Of a stretch of 64,000 nucleotides of DNA, positions 7,493-15,264 are shown one piece after another. A program made the position numbers and the translations under genes. The notes below the pieces were generated by a model. It had not been told where the DNA came from, ran no database searches, and saw only the letters and a program-made list of their open reading frames with translations. The stretch's first letter is position 1; each line of letters starts with the position of its first letter. The stretch spans positions 124,001 to 188,000 of the forward strand of contig JASNYH010000004.1 of the NCBI GenBank assembly GCA_048500255.1, in the 5' to 3' direction. The stretch comes from JAMHWF01 sp048500255. Its GTDB lineage: Bacteria > Pseudomonadota > Gammaproteobacteria > Burkholderiales > Burkholderiaceae_C.

Positions 7493-8509
7493 TCACGCCG
7501 GCAGCTTGAAGCTCTCGCCGCGCGCGAGCATCGCCCAGCACATGCGCGCGTTCTTCGCCGCGATGGCTACCACCGCCTTCCAGTAGCCGCGTCGGGCCTC
7601 GAGCGCCAGCGCCCATCGGCTGACGCTGTCGGTCCTGTTCTTGGCCGCGGCCAGCACCGCGCGGGCCCCGAGGATCAGCATCGTGCGCAGGTACGCGTCG
7701 CCGGCCTTGGTGATGCGCCCCAGGCGCGTCTTGCCGCCCGAGCTGTACTGCCCCGGCGTCAACCCGAGCCAGGCCGCGAACTGGCGGCCGCAGCGGAACT
7801 CGTGGCCGTTGCCGACCATCGCCAGCATGGCGGTGGCTGTCGTCGGTCCGACGCCCGACAGGCGCATCAGCTGCTTTGCGCGCTCGTCCTCGCCAGCGAT
7901 CGACTGGACATGCGCGTCGTACTGCGCGATGCGCTCGTCGAGCCGGTGCAGTTCACTCAACAGGTCGCCCACCACCGTGTTGGCCCAGCCCGGCAGATCC
8001 TCCAGGCTGGCACCAGCCTCGCGGCGCACCGTCGAGGCCTTGAGCGGCAGCACGATGCCCAGTTCGCTGAGCAGGCCGCGCAACCGGTTGATGCAGCCGG
8101 TGCGGGCCTCGACGTAGCCTTGCCGTGCGCGGTGCACCATCAGCCGGCACTGCTGGTCCACGCTCTTGACCGGCACGAAGCGCATGGCCGGGCGCTGCAG
8201 CGCTTCGCAGATGGCCGCCGCATCGGCCGCGTCGTTCTTGCCGCGCGGCCCGCTCATGCGGTACGGGGCGACGAACTTGGGCGCGATCAGCCGCACGGTG
8301 TGGCCGTGCTGCGCGAACAGCCGCGCCCAGTGGTGCGCGCCCGAGCAGGCCTCCATGCCGAGGGTGCAAGGCGCGAGCGAAGCGACCAGCGCATGCAGCT
8401 TGTCGCGTGCGACGTTGGGCCGCACGAGCGCAGCGTGGCCGGCTTCATCGACGCCGTGCACGGCAAACACCTTCTTGGCGAGATCGATGCCAACGTACAG
8501 AATGGCCAT
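7493..8509 (-). CDS. IS110-family DEDD transposase (IS1111 group)
   Basis: 338 residues; the start at 8509 follows a GAAGGGGAAG ribosome site. The N-terminal RuvC-like DEDD domain shows GIDLAKK (Asp8), MEACSG (Glu about 53) and KNDAADAAA. The C-terminal Tnp20 domain shows LSGVGPTTATAMLA and the conserved SSGGKTRLGRITKAGD with the catalytic serine region and RTML. Full length and uninterrupted, so probably functional. It acts with a guide RNA from the noncoding end to recombine the IS into attC. Confidence 0.95.
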   Translation of the reverse strand: MAILYVGIDLAKKVFAVHGVDEAGHAALVRPNVARDKLHALVASLAPCTLGMEACSGAHHWARLFAQHGHTVRLIAPKFVAPYRMSGPRGKNDAADAAAICEALQRPAMRFVPVKSVDQQCRLMVHRARQGYVEARTGCINRLRGLLSELGIVLPLKASTVRREAGASLEDLPGWANTVVGDLLSELHRLDERIAQYDAHVQSIAGEDERAKQLMRLSGVGPTTATAMLAMVGNGHEFRCGRQFAAWLGLTPGQYSSGGKTRLGRITKAGDAYLRTMLILGARAVLAAAKNRTDSVSRWALALEARRGYWKAVVAIAAKNARMCWAMLARGESFKLPA

Positions 8510-8596
8510 GGACTTCCCCTTCGGAGTGAGTGGATGAGATTCGCAACCCCATCGTGGCACTCGTTGCCGTCACCCGCATCGCGGGCCGCTCGGGAC

Positions 8597-8609
8597 GGGG
8601 AAGTCCCTT
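8597..8609 (-). repeat. Subterminal inverted repeat, transposase-proximal end of the IS
   Basis: GGGGAAGTCCCTT on the plus strand, complementary to 7129-7140. It is followed by the 6-bp terminal flank TCATTC and then the attC core GTTAGGC. Confidence 0.8.
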
Positions 8610-8615
8610 TCATTC

Positions 8616-8622
8616 GTTAGGC
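8616..8622 (+). repeat. attC site 1, 3' core displaced by the IS
   Basis: GTTAGGC, the inner core and crossover point of the interrupted attC. Joined to 7125 it restores CTCAAACGTTAGGC, identical to the intact attC at 9288-9301. Confidence 0.8.
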
Positions 8623-8632
8623 GCCACCCGCT

Positions 8633-9229
8633 ATGTCTCTAGAAGAACTTCGCGGCCTCGTCACGCTGTTCGCCGGCTTCGGGCTCGGCGCCATCGTTGC
8701 AGCGGTCGTGACGGCCCTGCTACTAAAGCACTACCTGCCTGCGTATCTCAACGAGAAAGGCAAGAACCTGGCAACTCGTGAAGACATCGCAGCCATCACC
8801 CGGGAGGTAGAGCGCGTCCGCAACGAGTATGGCGCGCTGCTTGAAGAGGTAAAGGCTCGACATCAGCTGCGCCTCGCAGCAATCGATCGGCGCTTGCAGG
8901 CTTATCAAGAGGCGTTCACTCTTTGGCGCAGCCTGATCACTGGTCCAGAACAGAGTGGCAAGGCGGTCATTGAGTGCCAAACCTGGTGGGAGAAGAACTG
9001 CTTGTACCTGGAGCCTGGCGTCCGCCAGGCATTTGTGGTCGCGTACTCCAATGCACACCTTCGCGCCGAGTTCGTGCGTGCGCACGCCGACTCTAAGCTG
9101 ATCACCGAGGCCTGGGACAAGGTGAAGGCATTTCCAGATATCTTGTTCGCGGCAATCCAGCTCCCAGGCCTTTCTGAGCTGGAGACCAAAGCCCTCCAAG
9201 AGTCTGCGGAGGGCAAGAGTGGCGCCTAA
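8633..9229 (+). CDS. Cassette gene 2: membrane-anchored coiled-coil protein of unknown function
   Basis: 198 residues. One N-terminal transmembrane helix (about 10-33) is followed by a charged coiled coil (about 42-85) and a mixed helical domain containing WWEKNCLYL. No known family was recognised. The ATG is only 10 bp after the attC core and lacks a clear ribosome site, common for cassettes. The TAA stop lies inside the next attC outer core GCCTAAC. GC content is clearly below that of the chromosome, supporting transfer. Confidence 0.75.
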   Translation: MSLEELRGLVTLFAGFGLGAIVAAVVTALLLKHYLPAYLNEKGKNLATREDIAAITREVERVRNEYGALLEEVKARHQLRLAAIDRRLQAYQEAFTLWRSLITGPEQSGKAVIECQTWWEKNCLYLEPGVRQAFVVAYSNAHLRAEFVRAHADSKLITEAWDKVKAFPDILFAAIQLPGLSELETKALQESAEGKSGA

Positions 9230-9301
9230 CCCTTCGCTGCAGCCGACCTGCTACAGCTGGCTTCGCCAGCTTCCGCAGGCGGCTGAGCTCAAACGTTAGG
9301 C
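9224..9301 (+). repeat. attC recombination site 2, intact (78 bp)
   Basis: GCCTAAC (9224-9230) and GTTAGGC (9295-9301) are perfect complements. Inside, CAGCCGACCTGC pairs with GCAGGCGGCTG leaving one extrahelical A, and the central stem is AGCTGGC-TTC-GCCAGCT. This is the full architecture of an integron attC. High similarity to site 1 shows both come from one integron type. Confidence 0.92.
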
Positions 9302-9334
9302 CTCAGGCTCACACTGCTACTCAGCGCGCTAGAA

Positions 9335-9436
9335 ATGCCACTTGGCAACCTCGTGTACTGGAGTCAGCCCGATGGTCACGTCTGGGAGCTCCTCACCGTC
9401 AGTTATGAACGGCAGCCTTCATCGCCGGGCAGTTGA
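9335..9436 (+). pseudogene. C-terminal fragment of a VOC (glyoxalase/dioxygenase-fold) protein
   Basis: 33 codons read VYWSQPDGHVWELLTVSYE and then stop. This is the typical C-terminal strand of vicinal-oxygen-chelate proteins, where the Glu of WELL is a metal ligand. The N-terminal part is absent; the frame runs open only back to the attC at 9301. It is probably a relic of another cassette or of a host gene cut by cassette recombination. Confidence 0.5.
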
Positions 9437-9518
9437 TCTCGGCCGATCGCGCGCTTGCCCTGAGCGCCGGTTGCGTGCACGCTCCGACACGCACGCCGAC
9501 CCTGCGGAGGCTCGAACC

Positions 9519-9926
9519 ATGTCCTCGAATCCCGACCCTCGATCGCTCTTGTCGCTGCTCGGCGCCTTGGCCGAGGCCTTCAACCGCCACGACGCCGATG
9601 CGCTGATGTCGATGATGACGCCCGACTGCGTGTTCGAGGCCTCGGCCGGCCCCGAGGCGTGCGGCGCGCGCCACGCCGGCCGCGACGCCGTGCGCGCGGC
9701 CTTCGTCGACGTGTGGACGACGTTTCCCGATGCGCACTGGCGCGGCGCGCGCCACTTCGTGCACGGCGACCGCGGCGTCTCGGAGTGGACCTTCAGCGGC
9801 ACGCGCGCCGCCGACGGCGCGCGCGTCGAGGTGCAAGGCTGCGATCTGTTCACCTTCCGCGACGGCAAGATCGCGCTGAAGAACTCCTACCGCAAGAACC
9901 GGCCGCCCGCGCCGCCCCTCCGATGA
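9519..9926 (+). CDS. SnoaL-like / NTF2-fold polyketide-cyclase family protein
   Basis: 135 residues; the ATG at 9519 has GGAGG 9 bp upstream, whereas the longer in-frame extension runs through degraded DNA. The pattern LAEAFNRHDADALMSMMTPDCVFE, then GRDAVRAAFVDVWTTFPD and GCDLFTFRDGKIALKNSYRK, is a SnoaL-like NTF2 fold. Members include cyclases, isomerases and uncharacterised proteins. It overlaps the MaoC-type hydratase gene (ATGA), so the two probably work together on a small acyl or polyketide-like substrate. Confidence 0.8.
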   Translation: MSSNPDPRSLLSLLGALAEAFNRHDADALMSMMTPDCVFEASAGPEACGARHAGRDAVRAAFVDVWTTFPDAHWRGARHFVHGDRGVSEWTFSGTRAADGARVEVQGCDLFTFRDGKIALKNSYRKNRPPAPPLR

Positions 9927-10411
9927 CACCGACCACGCTCCATTGGGAAGACTTCGCCCCCGGCTGGCAGCACGAGTCGCCGCCGCGCACGCTCACAGCG
10001 AGCGAGATCGTCGCGTTCGCGCGCGAGTTCGACCCGCAGACCTACCACACCGACGAAGAGGCGGCGAAGGCCTCGCCCTTCGGCGGCCTGATCGCCAGCG
10101 GCTGGCACACCTGCAGCATCGCGATGCGGCTGATGTGCGACGGCTACCTGCTGCGCACTTCGTGCATCGGCTCGCCCGGGCTCGACGGCCTGCGCTGGCT
10201 CAAGCCGGTGCGCCCGGGCGACACGCTGCGGCTGCGCGCCACCGCGCTCGAGCAGACGCCCTCGCAGAAGGACCCGACGCGCGGCACGGTGAGCTTTCGC
10301 TGGGACGTGCTGAATCAGCGCGACGAGGTCGTGTGCTCGATGACGGGCCGGCAGCACTATCGCCGCCGCACGCCGGCGGCGGCGGCAGATCAGGAGCGCT
10401 TGCCGACGTAG
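9923..10411 (+). CDS. MaoC-family hot-dog dehydratase
   Basis: 162 residues, start overlapping the previous stop. It carries the MaoC/R-hydratase signature: EIVAFAREFDPQTYHTDEEAA, the catalytic Asp/His region, then GGLIASGWHTCSIAMRL. It should act as an (R)-specific enoyl-CoA hydratase or a related acyl-thioester hydratase. The last 22 bp overlap the convergent DUF3455 gene. Confidence 0.85.
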   Translation: MTPTTLHWEDFAPGWQHESPPRTLTASEIVAFAREFDPQTYHTDEEAAKASPFGGLIASGWHTCSIAMRLMCDGYLLRTSCIGSPGLDGLRWLKPVRPGDTLRLRATALEQTPSQKDPTRGTVSFRWDVLNQRDEVVCSMTGRQHYRRRTPAAAADQERLPT

Positions 10412-10956
10412 AAGCGGTAGTCCGCCGTGTAGGCGACGCGCGCCACGCGGCCCGCGTCGGCCTGCGTGCAGCCCGCCTCGGGCGCGACGCCACCCACGGT
10501 GTGGATGCGCTGGATGCTCGTCACGCCGGCGAACGCGCCGCCGCTGCCGCTGGCGTCGGCGGGCCGCGCCGTGAGCAGCAGCCAGGGGATGGCGCCGCGC
10601 GTCGTCGCGCCGGCGCGCTCCTTCACCGCGGCGACGACCTTGCTGCCGTCGGCGGCCTCCCAGGTTGGCCCCGCGTAGTGGCGCCCGATCCGGTTGCCGA
10701 GCGCGTCGTACAGGACGGCCTCGGGCGCGACGAAGGTCCACTCGTAGCCGCCGCCCCCCTTGCGGGCGCGGCACTCGTAGATCTGCACGCCGCGCGCGGG
10801 CGCGACCATCGTCAGCGATTCGCTCGCGCCGGGCTCGAGGTTGGCGGGCACGCCGGCGGCGGTCGACTCCGGCTGCAGGCCCGAGCAGGCGGCGACGACG
10901 GCGACGATGAAGGGCGTCAGCACGAACGCGACGACCTTGGGGCTTTGCTGCGACAT
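10390..10956 (-). CDS. DUF3455 secreted lipoprotein
   Basis: 188 residues, start at 10956. A lipoprotein-type signal peptide ends at VVAACSG (Cys about 24). The body has GVQIYECRA, YEWTFVAPEAVLYD, GRHYAGPTWEAADGS and a final QRIHTVGGVAPEAGC...YTADYRFY, the DUF3455 pattern. Family function is unknown; members are small envelope proteins in soil and plant-associated proteobacteria. It diverges from the amidase gene across 208 bp. Confidence 0.8.
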   Translation of the reverse strand: MSQQSPKVVAFVLTPFIVAVVAACSGLQPESTAAGVPANLEPGASESLTMVAPARGVQIYECRARKGGGGYEWTFVAPEAVLYDALGNRIGRHYAGPTWEAADGSKVVAAVKERAGATTRGAIPWLLLTARPADASGSGGAFAGVTSIQRIHTVGGVAPEAGCTQADAGRVARVAYTADYRFYVGKRS

Positions 10957-11077
10957 GGTGGTCTCCTCGGCCCTTCGGCCTTGGGTGAGCGGGTGCAGCG
11001 AATCTAGGCCGCGCGTGTATCGGCCCCGCTTCGACCCGGGCGCCACGTGTTGCGACCGTGTTTCATGCGATGCACGG

Positions 11078-11099
11078 CTGTCGTCGATCCTGACGACAG
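11078..11099. promoter_or_regulatory. 22-bp palindrome in the divergent DUF3455/amidase promoter region
   Basis: CTGTCGTC and GACGACAG form a perfect 8-bp inverted repeat with a 6-bp spacer. Its place, 66 bp before the amidase start and between divergent genes, suits a regulator operator. The LuxR-type regulator encoded at 12737 is a candidate binder; this is a guess. Confidence 0.4.
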
Positions 11100-11164
11100 A
11101 CGCGCGCCCGGCCTTCGGTGACCATCGCTGCGGACACCACCCCGTCCGCCATGGGAGATCGACG

Positions 11165-12724
11165 ATGACGACCCGGTCCCGACGCGCCGCCGTGCAGGCG
11201 CCGCTGCTGATGCTGCTCACCGGTGCCGTGCTCGGCGGTTGCGCCCTGCCCGGCTCGCGCCAGGCGCCCGACGTCGACACGCTGACGGCGGCACAGATCG
11301 CGGGTGCCGTCTGCGCAAGACGCCTCTCGAGCGAGGCCATCACGCAGGCCTACCTCGCGCGCGCGCGCCAGCGCCCCGAGCTCAATGCCTTCGTCACGCT
11401 CGATGCCGACGGCGCGCTGCGCGCGGCGCGCGCCGCCGATGCGCGCGTCGCGGCCGCCGGCGGCAGCGCCTGCCCGCCGCTGGCCGGCGTGCCGATCGTC
11501 GTCAAGGACAACATCCACGTCGCCGGCCTGCCGTCGACCGCCGGCACGCCGGCGCTGAAGAACTTCGTGCCCACCGCCGACGCGCCCGTCGTGCAGCGGC
11601 TGCGCGAGGCCGGCGCCGTCGTGCTCGGCAAGACCAACCTGCACGAGCTGGCGTTCGGCATCTCGGGCTACAACCCGGCCTACAACGCCACGTCGACGGC
11701 ACCCGGCATCCGCAACGCACACGACCCGTCGCGCGCGGCCGGCGGCTCGTCGGCGGGCACCGGCGCGGCGCTCGGCGCGCGCATCGCGCCCGCCGGCCTG
11801 GGCACCGACACCGGCGGCTCGGTGCGCATCCCGTGCGCGTTCAACGGCTGCGCATCGCTGCGCCCCACCGTCGGCCGCTATCCGGCGGAGGGCATCGCGC
11901 CGATCTCGCGCACGCGCGACACCGCCGGCCCGATGGCCGTGGCAATGGCCGATGTCGAACTGCTGGACCGCGTGATCAGCGGCGCGGCGCCCGTCGCGCC
12001 GGCCGATCTCAAGGGCGTGCGGCTCGGCGTCGTGCCCTACTTCCTCGCCCACCTCGACGCCGACACGCGCGCCGCCTTCGACGCGGCACTCGCCCGGCTG
12101 CGCGCCGCGGGCGCGACGGTGATCGACAACGTCGCGATGCCGCAGCTCGCCGAGCTCAACGGCGCGCAGAGCTTCCCGATCGCGCTCTACGAGGCCTACG
12201 ACGACATGGTGGCCTACCTCGCGCGCTGGCGCACCGGCGTCACGATCGAGCAGCTCGCCGCCGGCGCCGCCAGCCCCGACGTCAAGGGCACCTACACCGG
12301 GCTCGTGATCCCGCGCATGCTGCCCACGCCCGACGGCAAGGCCGTGCCCGCCAAGCCGATCTACGACGCCGCGATGGCGCAGCACCGGCCGGCGCTGCGC
12401 CGGCTGTACGCGCAGACCTTCGCGGCGAACCGGCTCGACGCGCTCGTCTTCCCGACGACGCCGGCCGCCGCGATGAAGGCCGACGCCGACGCGAGCAGCC
12501 TCGCCAACTTCCTGCTCTACATCCAGAACACGGACCCGGGCAGCAACGCCGGCATCCCCGGCGTGCAGCTGCCGATGGGCCTGGGCCGCGCCGTGCGCGT
12601 GCCGCTCGGCCTCGAGCTCGACGGTCCCGAGGGCAGCGACCGCCGCCTGATCGCGATCGGCATGGCGGCCGAGTCGGTGCTCGGCCGCGTACCGCCGGCC
12701 GCCGTGCCGGCCGGTGCGCGCTGA
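11165..12724 (+). CDS. Amidase-signature hydrolase, putative lipoprotein
   Basis: 519 residues. A signal peptide ending in LGGC (Cys26) suggests export and lipidation. The Ser-cisSer-Lys triad is intact: Lys114 in VVKDN, cis-Ser196 in GGSSAG, nucleophile Ser219 in GTDTGGSVRIP. Amidase-signature enzymes hydrolyse amide bonds of varied substrates. An exported form suggests action on amides in the periplasm. Start chosen at ATG 11165, which begins the signal peptide. A LuxR-type regulator gene is transcribed towards it. Confidence 0.9.
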   Translation: MTTRSRRAAVQAPLLMLLTGAVLGGCALPGSRQAPDVDTLTAAQIAGAVCARRLSSEAITQAYLARARQRPELNAFVTLDADGALRAARAADARVAAAGGSACPPLAGVPIVVKDNIHVAGLPSTAGTPALKNFVPTADAPVVQRLREAGAVVLGKTNLHELAFGISGYNPAYNATSTAPGIRNAHDPSRAAGGSSAGTGAALGARIAPAGLGTDTGGSVRIPCAFNGCASLRPTVGRYPAEGIAPISRTRDTAGPMAVAMADVELLDRVISGAAPVAPADLKGVRLGVVPYFLAHLDADTRAAFDAALARLRAAGATVIDNVAMPQLAELNGAQSFPIALYEAYDDMVAYLARWRTGVTIEQLAAGAASPDVKGTYTGLVIPRMLPTPDGKAVPAKPIYDAAMAQHRPALRRLYAQTFAANRLDALVFPTTPAAAMKADADASSLANFLLYIQNTDPGSNAGIPGVQLPMGLGRAVRVPLGLELDGPEGSDRRLIAIGMAAESVLGRVPPAAVPAGAR

Positions 12725-12736
12725 GCGCCGCGGGCT

Positions 12737-13504
12737 TCAGCGCGGCGCGCGATCGAGCCCGGTGTCGCGCAGCCGCTGCGCGATCGCCGCGCGGCGGTGC
12801 ACGCCGAGCTTGTCGAACACGCGCTGCAGGTAGGTGCGCACGCTCGGCAGCGCGATCGCCAGCTCGCGCGCGATCTCCTTGTCGGTGAGGCCGCGGCCGA
12901 CGCAGCGCGCCACCTCGAGCTCGCGCGGGCTGAGCAGGCCCGGCGCGACTGCAGCGTCGCCCGCTGCACCGGCCGCGCGCCGCGACCGCGCGCGCCGCAG
13001 CGCGGCGACGAAGGCCGGCTCGATCAGGTCGAGCAATGCCTTGTCGCGCGGCTCGAAATCGCGCCGGTGCTTCGCGCGCCAGACGCGCAGGTCGCCGAGC
13101 GCCACGTCGCGCTCGTCGTAGGCGTGCAGGTTGATGCCCCAGTGCAGCCCGTCGCGCGCGAGGAAGTCGACGAAGAACTCGGTGCGCGCCAGCGCGCGGT
13201 GCGGCAGCACCTCGCTGACGGCGGTGGCATGGCGGCGCGACTGCAGCTCGAACGTGATGGGGTCGCGGAACATGTACCAGGTCTCGTAGCGGTCGAGGTT
13301 GGACTCGCTCATGTGCAGCATCGCGCGGTGCTCGAAGCGGCCCGCGCCGGCGTCCCACACATAGGACGCGAACTGGTCGGCGCGCAGCAGCTCGAGCAGC
13401 TCGCGACCCAGGCGCAGCCGCAGCTCGAGCTCGCCGGCGTCGTCCTCGGCCAGCAGGGTGAAGCAGCGGCGCAGCGAAGCGTGCTCTCGGGCGGACAGGA
13501 ACAT
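12737..13504 (-). CDS. LuxR-family transcriptional regulator
   Basis: 255 residues; ATG 13504 has a GGAGG ribosome site. The C-terminal LuxR-type helix-turn-helix (about 185-250: LLSPRELEVARCVGRGLTDKEIARELAIALPSVRTYLQRVFDKLG) is clear. The N-terminal 170 residues form a sensory domain of uncertain type, without a receiver motif or a convincing autoinducer site. It lies tail to tail with the amidase and divergently from the DUF2478/ABC operon. Confidence 0.85.
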   Translation of the reverse strand: MFLSAREHASLRRCFTLLAEDDAGELELRLRLGRELLELLRADQFASYVWDAGAGRFEHRAMLHMSESNLDRYETWYMFRDPITFELQSRRHATAVSEVLPHRALARTEFFVDFLARDGLHWGINLHAYDERDVALGDLRVWRAKHRRDFEPRDKALLDLIEPAFVAALRRARSRRAAGAAGDAAVAPGLLSPRELEVARCVGRGLTDKEIARELAIALPSVRTYLQRVFDKLGVHRRAAIAQRLRDTGLDRAPR

Positions 13505-13637
13505 GGTCGACCTCCGGTGCGACGCACGTCGCCGGCCGAGCATAGTGGGCCGGTCCGGCGCCGCCAAGAGGCCCGCAGCCCGCGTCGCCTGAGCCCCTTC
13601 GCCTATGCTGTGGTTGTTACCCGAGGAGCCCCACCCC

Positions 13638-14204
13638 ATGACCCCTGCGCACGAATCCGACGACGACCGCGTGGCCGCCGCTGCCATCGTCGACGACGGC
13701 CTGACGGACGTCGACGCCCTGCTCGCCGGCGTGGCGGCGGAGCAGCGGCGCGCCGGCCGGCGCGTGCGCGGCCTCGTGATGACGTATCCCGACGGCCGCG
13801 CCACCTGCGCCAGCCCGATGGTGCTCGTCGACATCGACACCCGGCACAGCTATCTGGTCTCGCAGCCGCTGGGCAGCGGCTCGGCGGGCTGCCGCGCCGA
13901 CCCGCAGGGCTTCGCGCTCGCCAGCCGCGTGCTGCGCGACGCGCTCGGCGAGGCGCCCGAACTCGTCGTCTGCAACCGCTACGGCGCGCTCGAGGTCGAG
14001 GGCGGCGGCTTCGCGCAGGAGATGCTCGCGCTGATGGCCGAGGGCATCCCGCTGCTCACGATCGTCGCGGCGCGCCACCTCGACGCCTGGGCGCACTACA
14101 GCGGCGGCGCGCCCGTGCTGCCGGCGCAGCACGATGCGGTGTCTGCCTGGCTCGATCGCACGCTCCGTCCGCGCGTCGGCCCCGGAGTCGCCGCGGCGAC
14201 CTGA
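13638..14204 (+). CDS. DUF2478 protein
   Basis: 188 residues, first gene of an operon with a FecCD-type ABC importer. The motifs SxxMVLVDIDT, GSGSAGCRADPQGFALASRVL and LVVCNRYGALEVEGGGFAQEM are typical of DUF2478, a predicted nucleotide-binding family. From memory this family tends to travel with metal-oxyanion (molybdate/tungstate) transport genes, which hints at the cargo of the importer here; this is not proven by the sequence. Confidence 0.7.
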   Translation: MTPAHESDDDRVAAAAIVDDGLTDVDALLAGVAAEQRRAGRRVRGLVMTYPDGRATCASPMVLVDIDTRHSYLVSQPLGSGSAGCRADPQGFALASRVLRDALGEAPELVVCNRYGALEVEGGGFAQEMLALMAEGIPLLTIVAARHLDAWAHYSGGAPVLPAQHDAVSAWLDRTLRPRVGPGVAAAT

Positions 14205-14211
14205 CGACCCC

Positions 14212-15264
14212 ATGTGCGGCACGCCGCCCTGCACCCGACGCCGCTGGCTGGGCGGCGCCGGCGCGCTGCTGCTGGGTGCGCTCGCGCCGCGCAGCCCGCA
14301 GGCTGCAGCCGCCGCGTCGCTGCTGCAGCGCTACGGCCCCGCGCCGGCGGCGACGGCGCGCATCTTCGCCAGTGGCCCGCCGGCCGCCGTGCTGGTGGCC
14401 TGCCTGACGCCCGAGCGCCTGCTCGGCTGGCCGATGACGGTGCTCGACGCGGCACGCCCGCTGCTGCCCGCCGCCGTGCGCGACAAGCCGCACCTCGGCC
14501 GGCTCGCCGGCCGCGGCAGCACGGTCGGCCTCGAGACGCTGATGTCGCTGCGGCCCGACCTCGTGCTCGACGCCGGCAGTGTCAACGCGACCTTCGCGTC
14601 GACAGCGCAGCGCGTGGCCGAGCAGACCGGCCTGCCCTACGTACTCGTCGACGGCCGCCTCGCCGACACGCCGACGCAGCTTCGCGAAGTCGGCCGCCTG
14701 CTCGGCGTCGAGGCGCGCGCGCAGCAGCTCGCCGCCTACGCCGACGAGGCGCTGGCGCACGCCGCGAGCTCGCGCTCGGGCGCGGGCGACCGACCGCGGC
14801 CCGGCGTCTATCTCGCGCGCGGCGCCGACGGCCTGGAGACGGCACTCGCCGGCTCGATCAACGCCGAGCTGATCGAGGCGGCGGGCGGCCGCAACGTCGC
14901 CACGACGGGCGGCGCCGGCGTCGCGCGCGTATCGATGGAGCACGTGCTCGGCTGGGCGCCCGACTGGGTGCTGACGCTCGACGCCAACTTCCACCGGCGC
15001 GCGCGCAGCGACCCCGCCTGGCGCGCCGTGCCCGCGGTGCGCGAGGGCCGGCTGCTGCTCGCGCCCAACCTGCCGTTCGGCTGGATCGACGGGCCGCCCG
15101 GCATCAACCGGCTGGTCGGCGTGCGCTGGCTGGCGCAGACGCTGCGCGCCGGGCGCGTGCGCCCGCGCGAGACGATCGACGAGGCGCTGCGCTTCCACGC
15201 CCTCTTCTACGGCGTGGCGCCGTCGCGCGACACGGTGCAGGCCTGGCTGGATGGCCGCGCTTGA
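14212..15264 (+). CDS. Periplasmic substrate-binding protein of a metal-chelate/oxyanion ABC importer (TroA/BtuF fold)
   Basis: 350 residues with an N-terminal Tat-like signal (TRRRWLGGAGALLLGALA, about 8-25). The two-lobed class III fold is seen in LETLMSLRPDLVLDAG and EHVLGWAPDWVLT. Near the end PFGWIDGPPGINRLVGVRWLA is a marker of one subgroup of iron/molybdate-type binding proteins. It starts 7 bp after the DUF2478 gene and its end overlaps the permease gene by 14 bp. Confidence 0.8.
   Translation: MCGTPPCTRRRWLGGAGALLLGALAPRSPQAAAAASLLQRYGPAPAATARIFASGPPAAVLVACLTPERLLGWPMTVLDAARPLLPAAVRDKPHLGRLAGRGSTVGLETLMSLRPDLVLDAGSVNATFASTAQRVAEQTGLPYVLVDGRLADTPTQLREVGRLLGVEARAQQLAAYADEALAHAASSRSGAGDRPRPGVYLARGADGLETALAGSINAELIEAAGGRNVATTGGAGVARVSMEHVLGWAPDWVLTLDANFHRRARSDPAWRAVPAVREGRLLLAPNLPFGWIDGPPGINRLVGVRWLAQTLRAGRVRPRETIDEALRFHALFYGVAPSRDTVQAWLDGRA

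Larger units (their letters stand above)
7126..8615 (-). mobile_element. IS1111-group (IS110 family) insertion sequence inserted in attC
   Basis: A 1,490 bp element with a DEDD transposase read leftwards. Subterminal inverted repeats lie at 7129-7140 (AAGGGCTTCCCC) and 8597-8609 (complement AAGGGACTTCCCC). They sit 3 bp (TAC) and 6 bp (TCATTC) inside the ends, the structure typical of the IS1111 group. It splits attC between CTCAAAC and GTTAGGC without target duplication. A family of IS1111 elements specific for attC sites is known, and this one fits it. The long noncoding end lies downstream of the transposase gene, as usual in this group. Confidence 0.88.

Noticed and set aside
9342..9518. 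An N-terminal extension of the SnoaL-like protein from 9342
   Set aside because: It runs in a different frame through the VOC remnant and lacks a ribosome site. The ATG at 9519 has GGAGG and begins the conserved domain.
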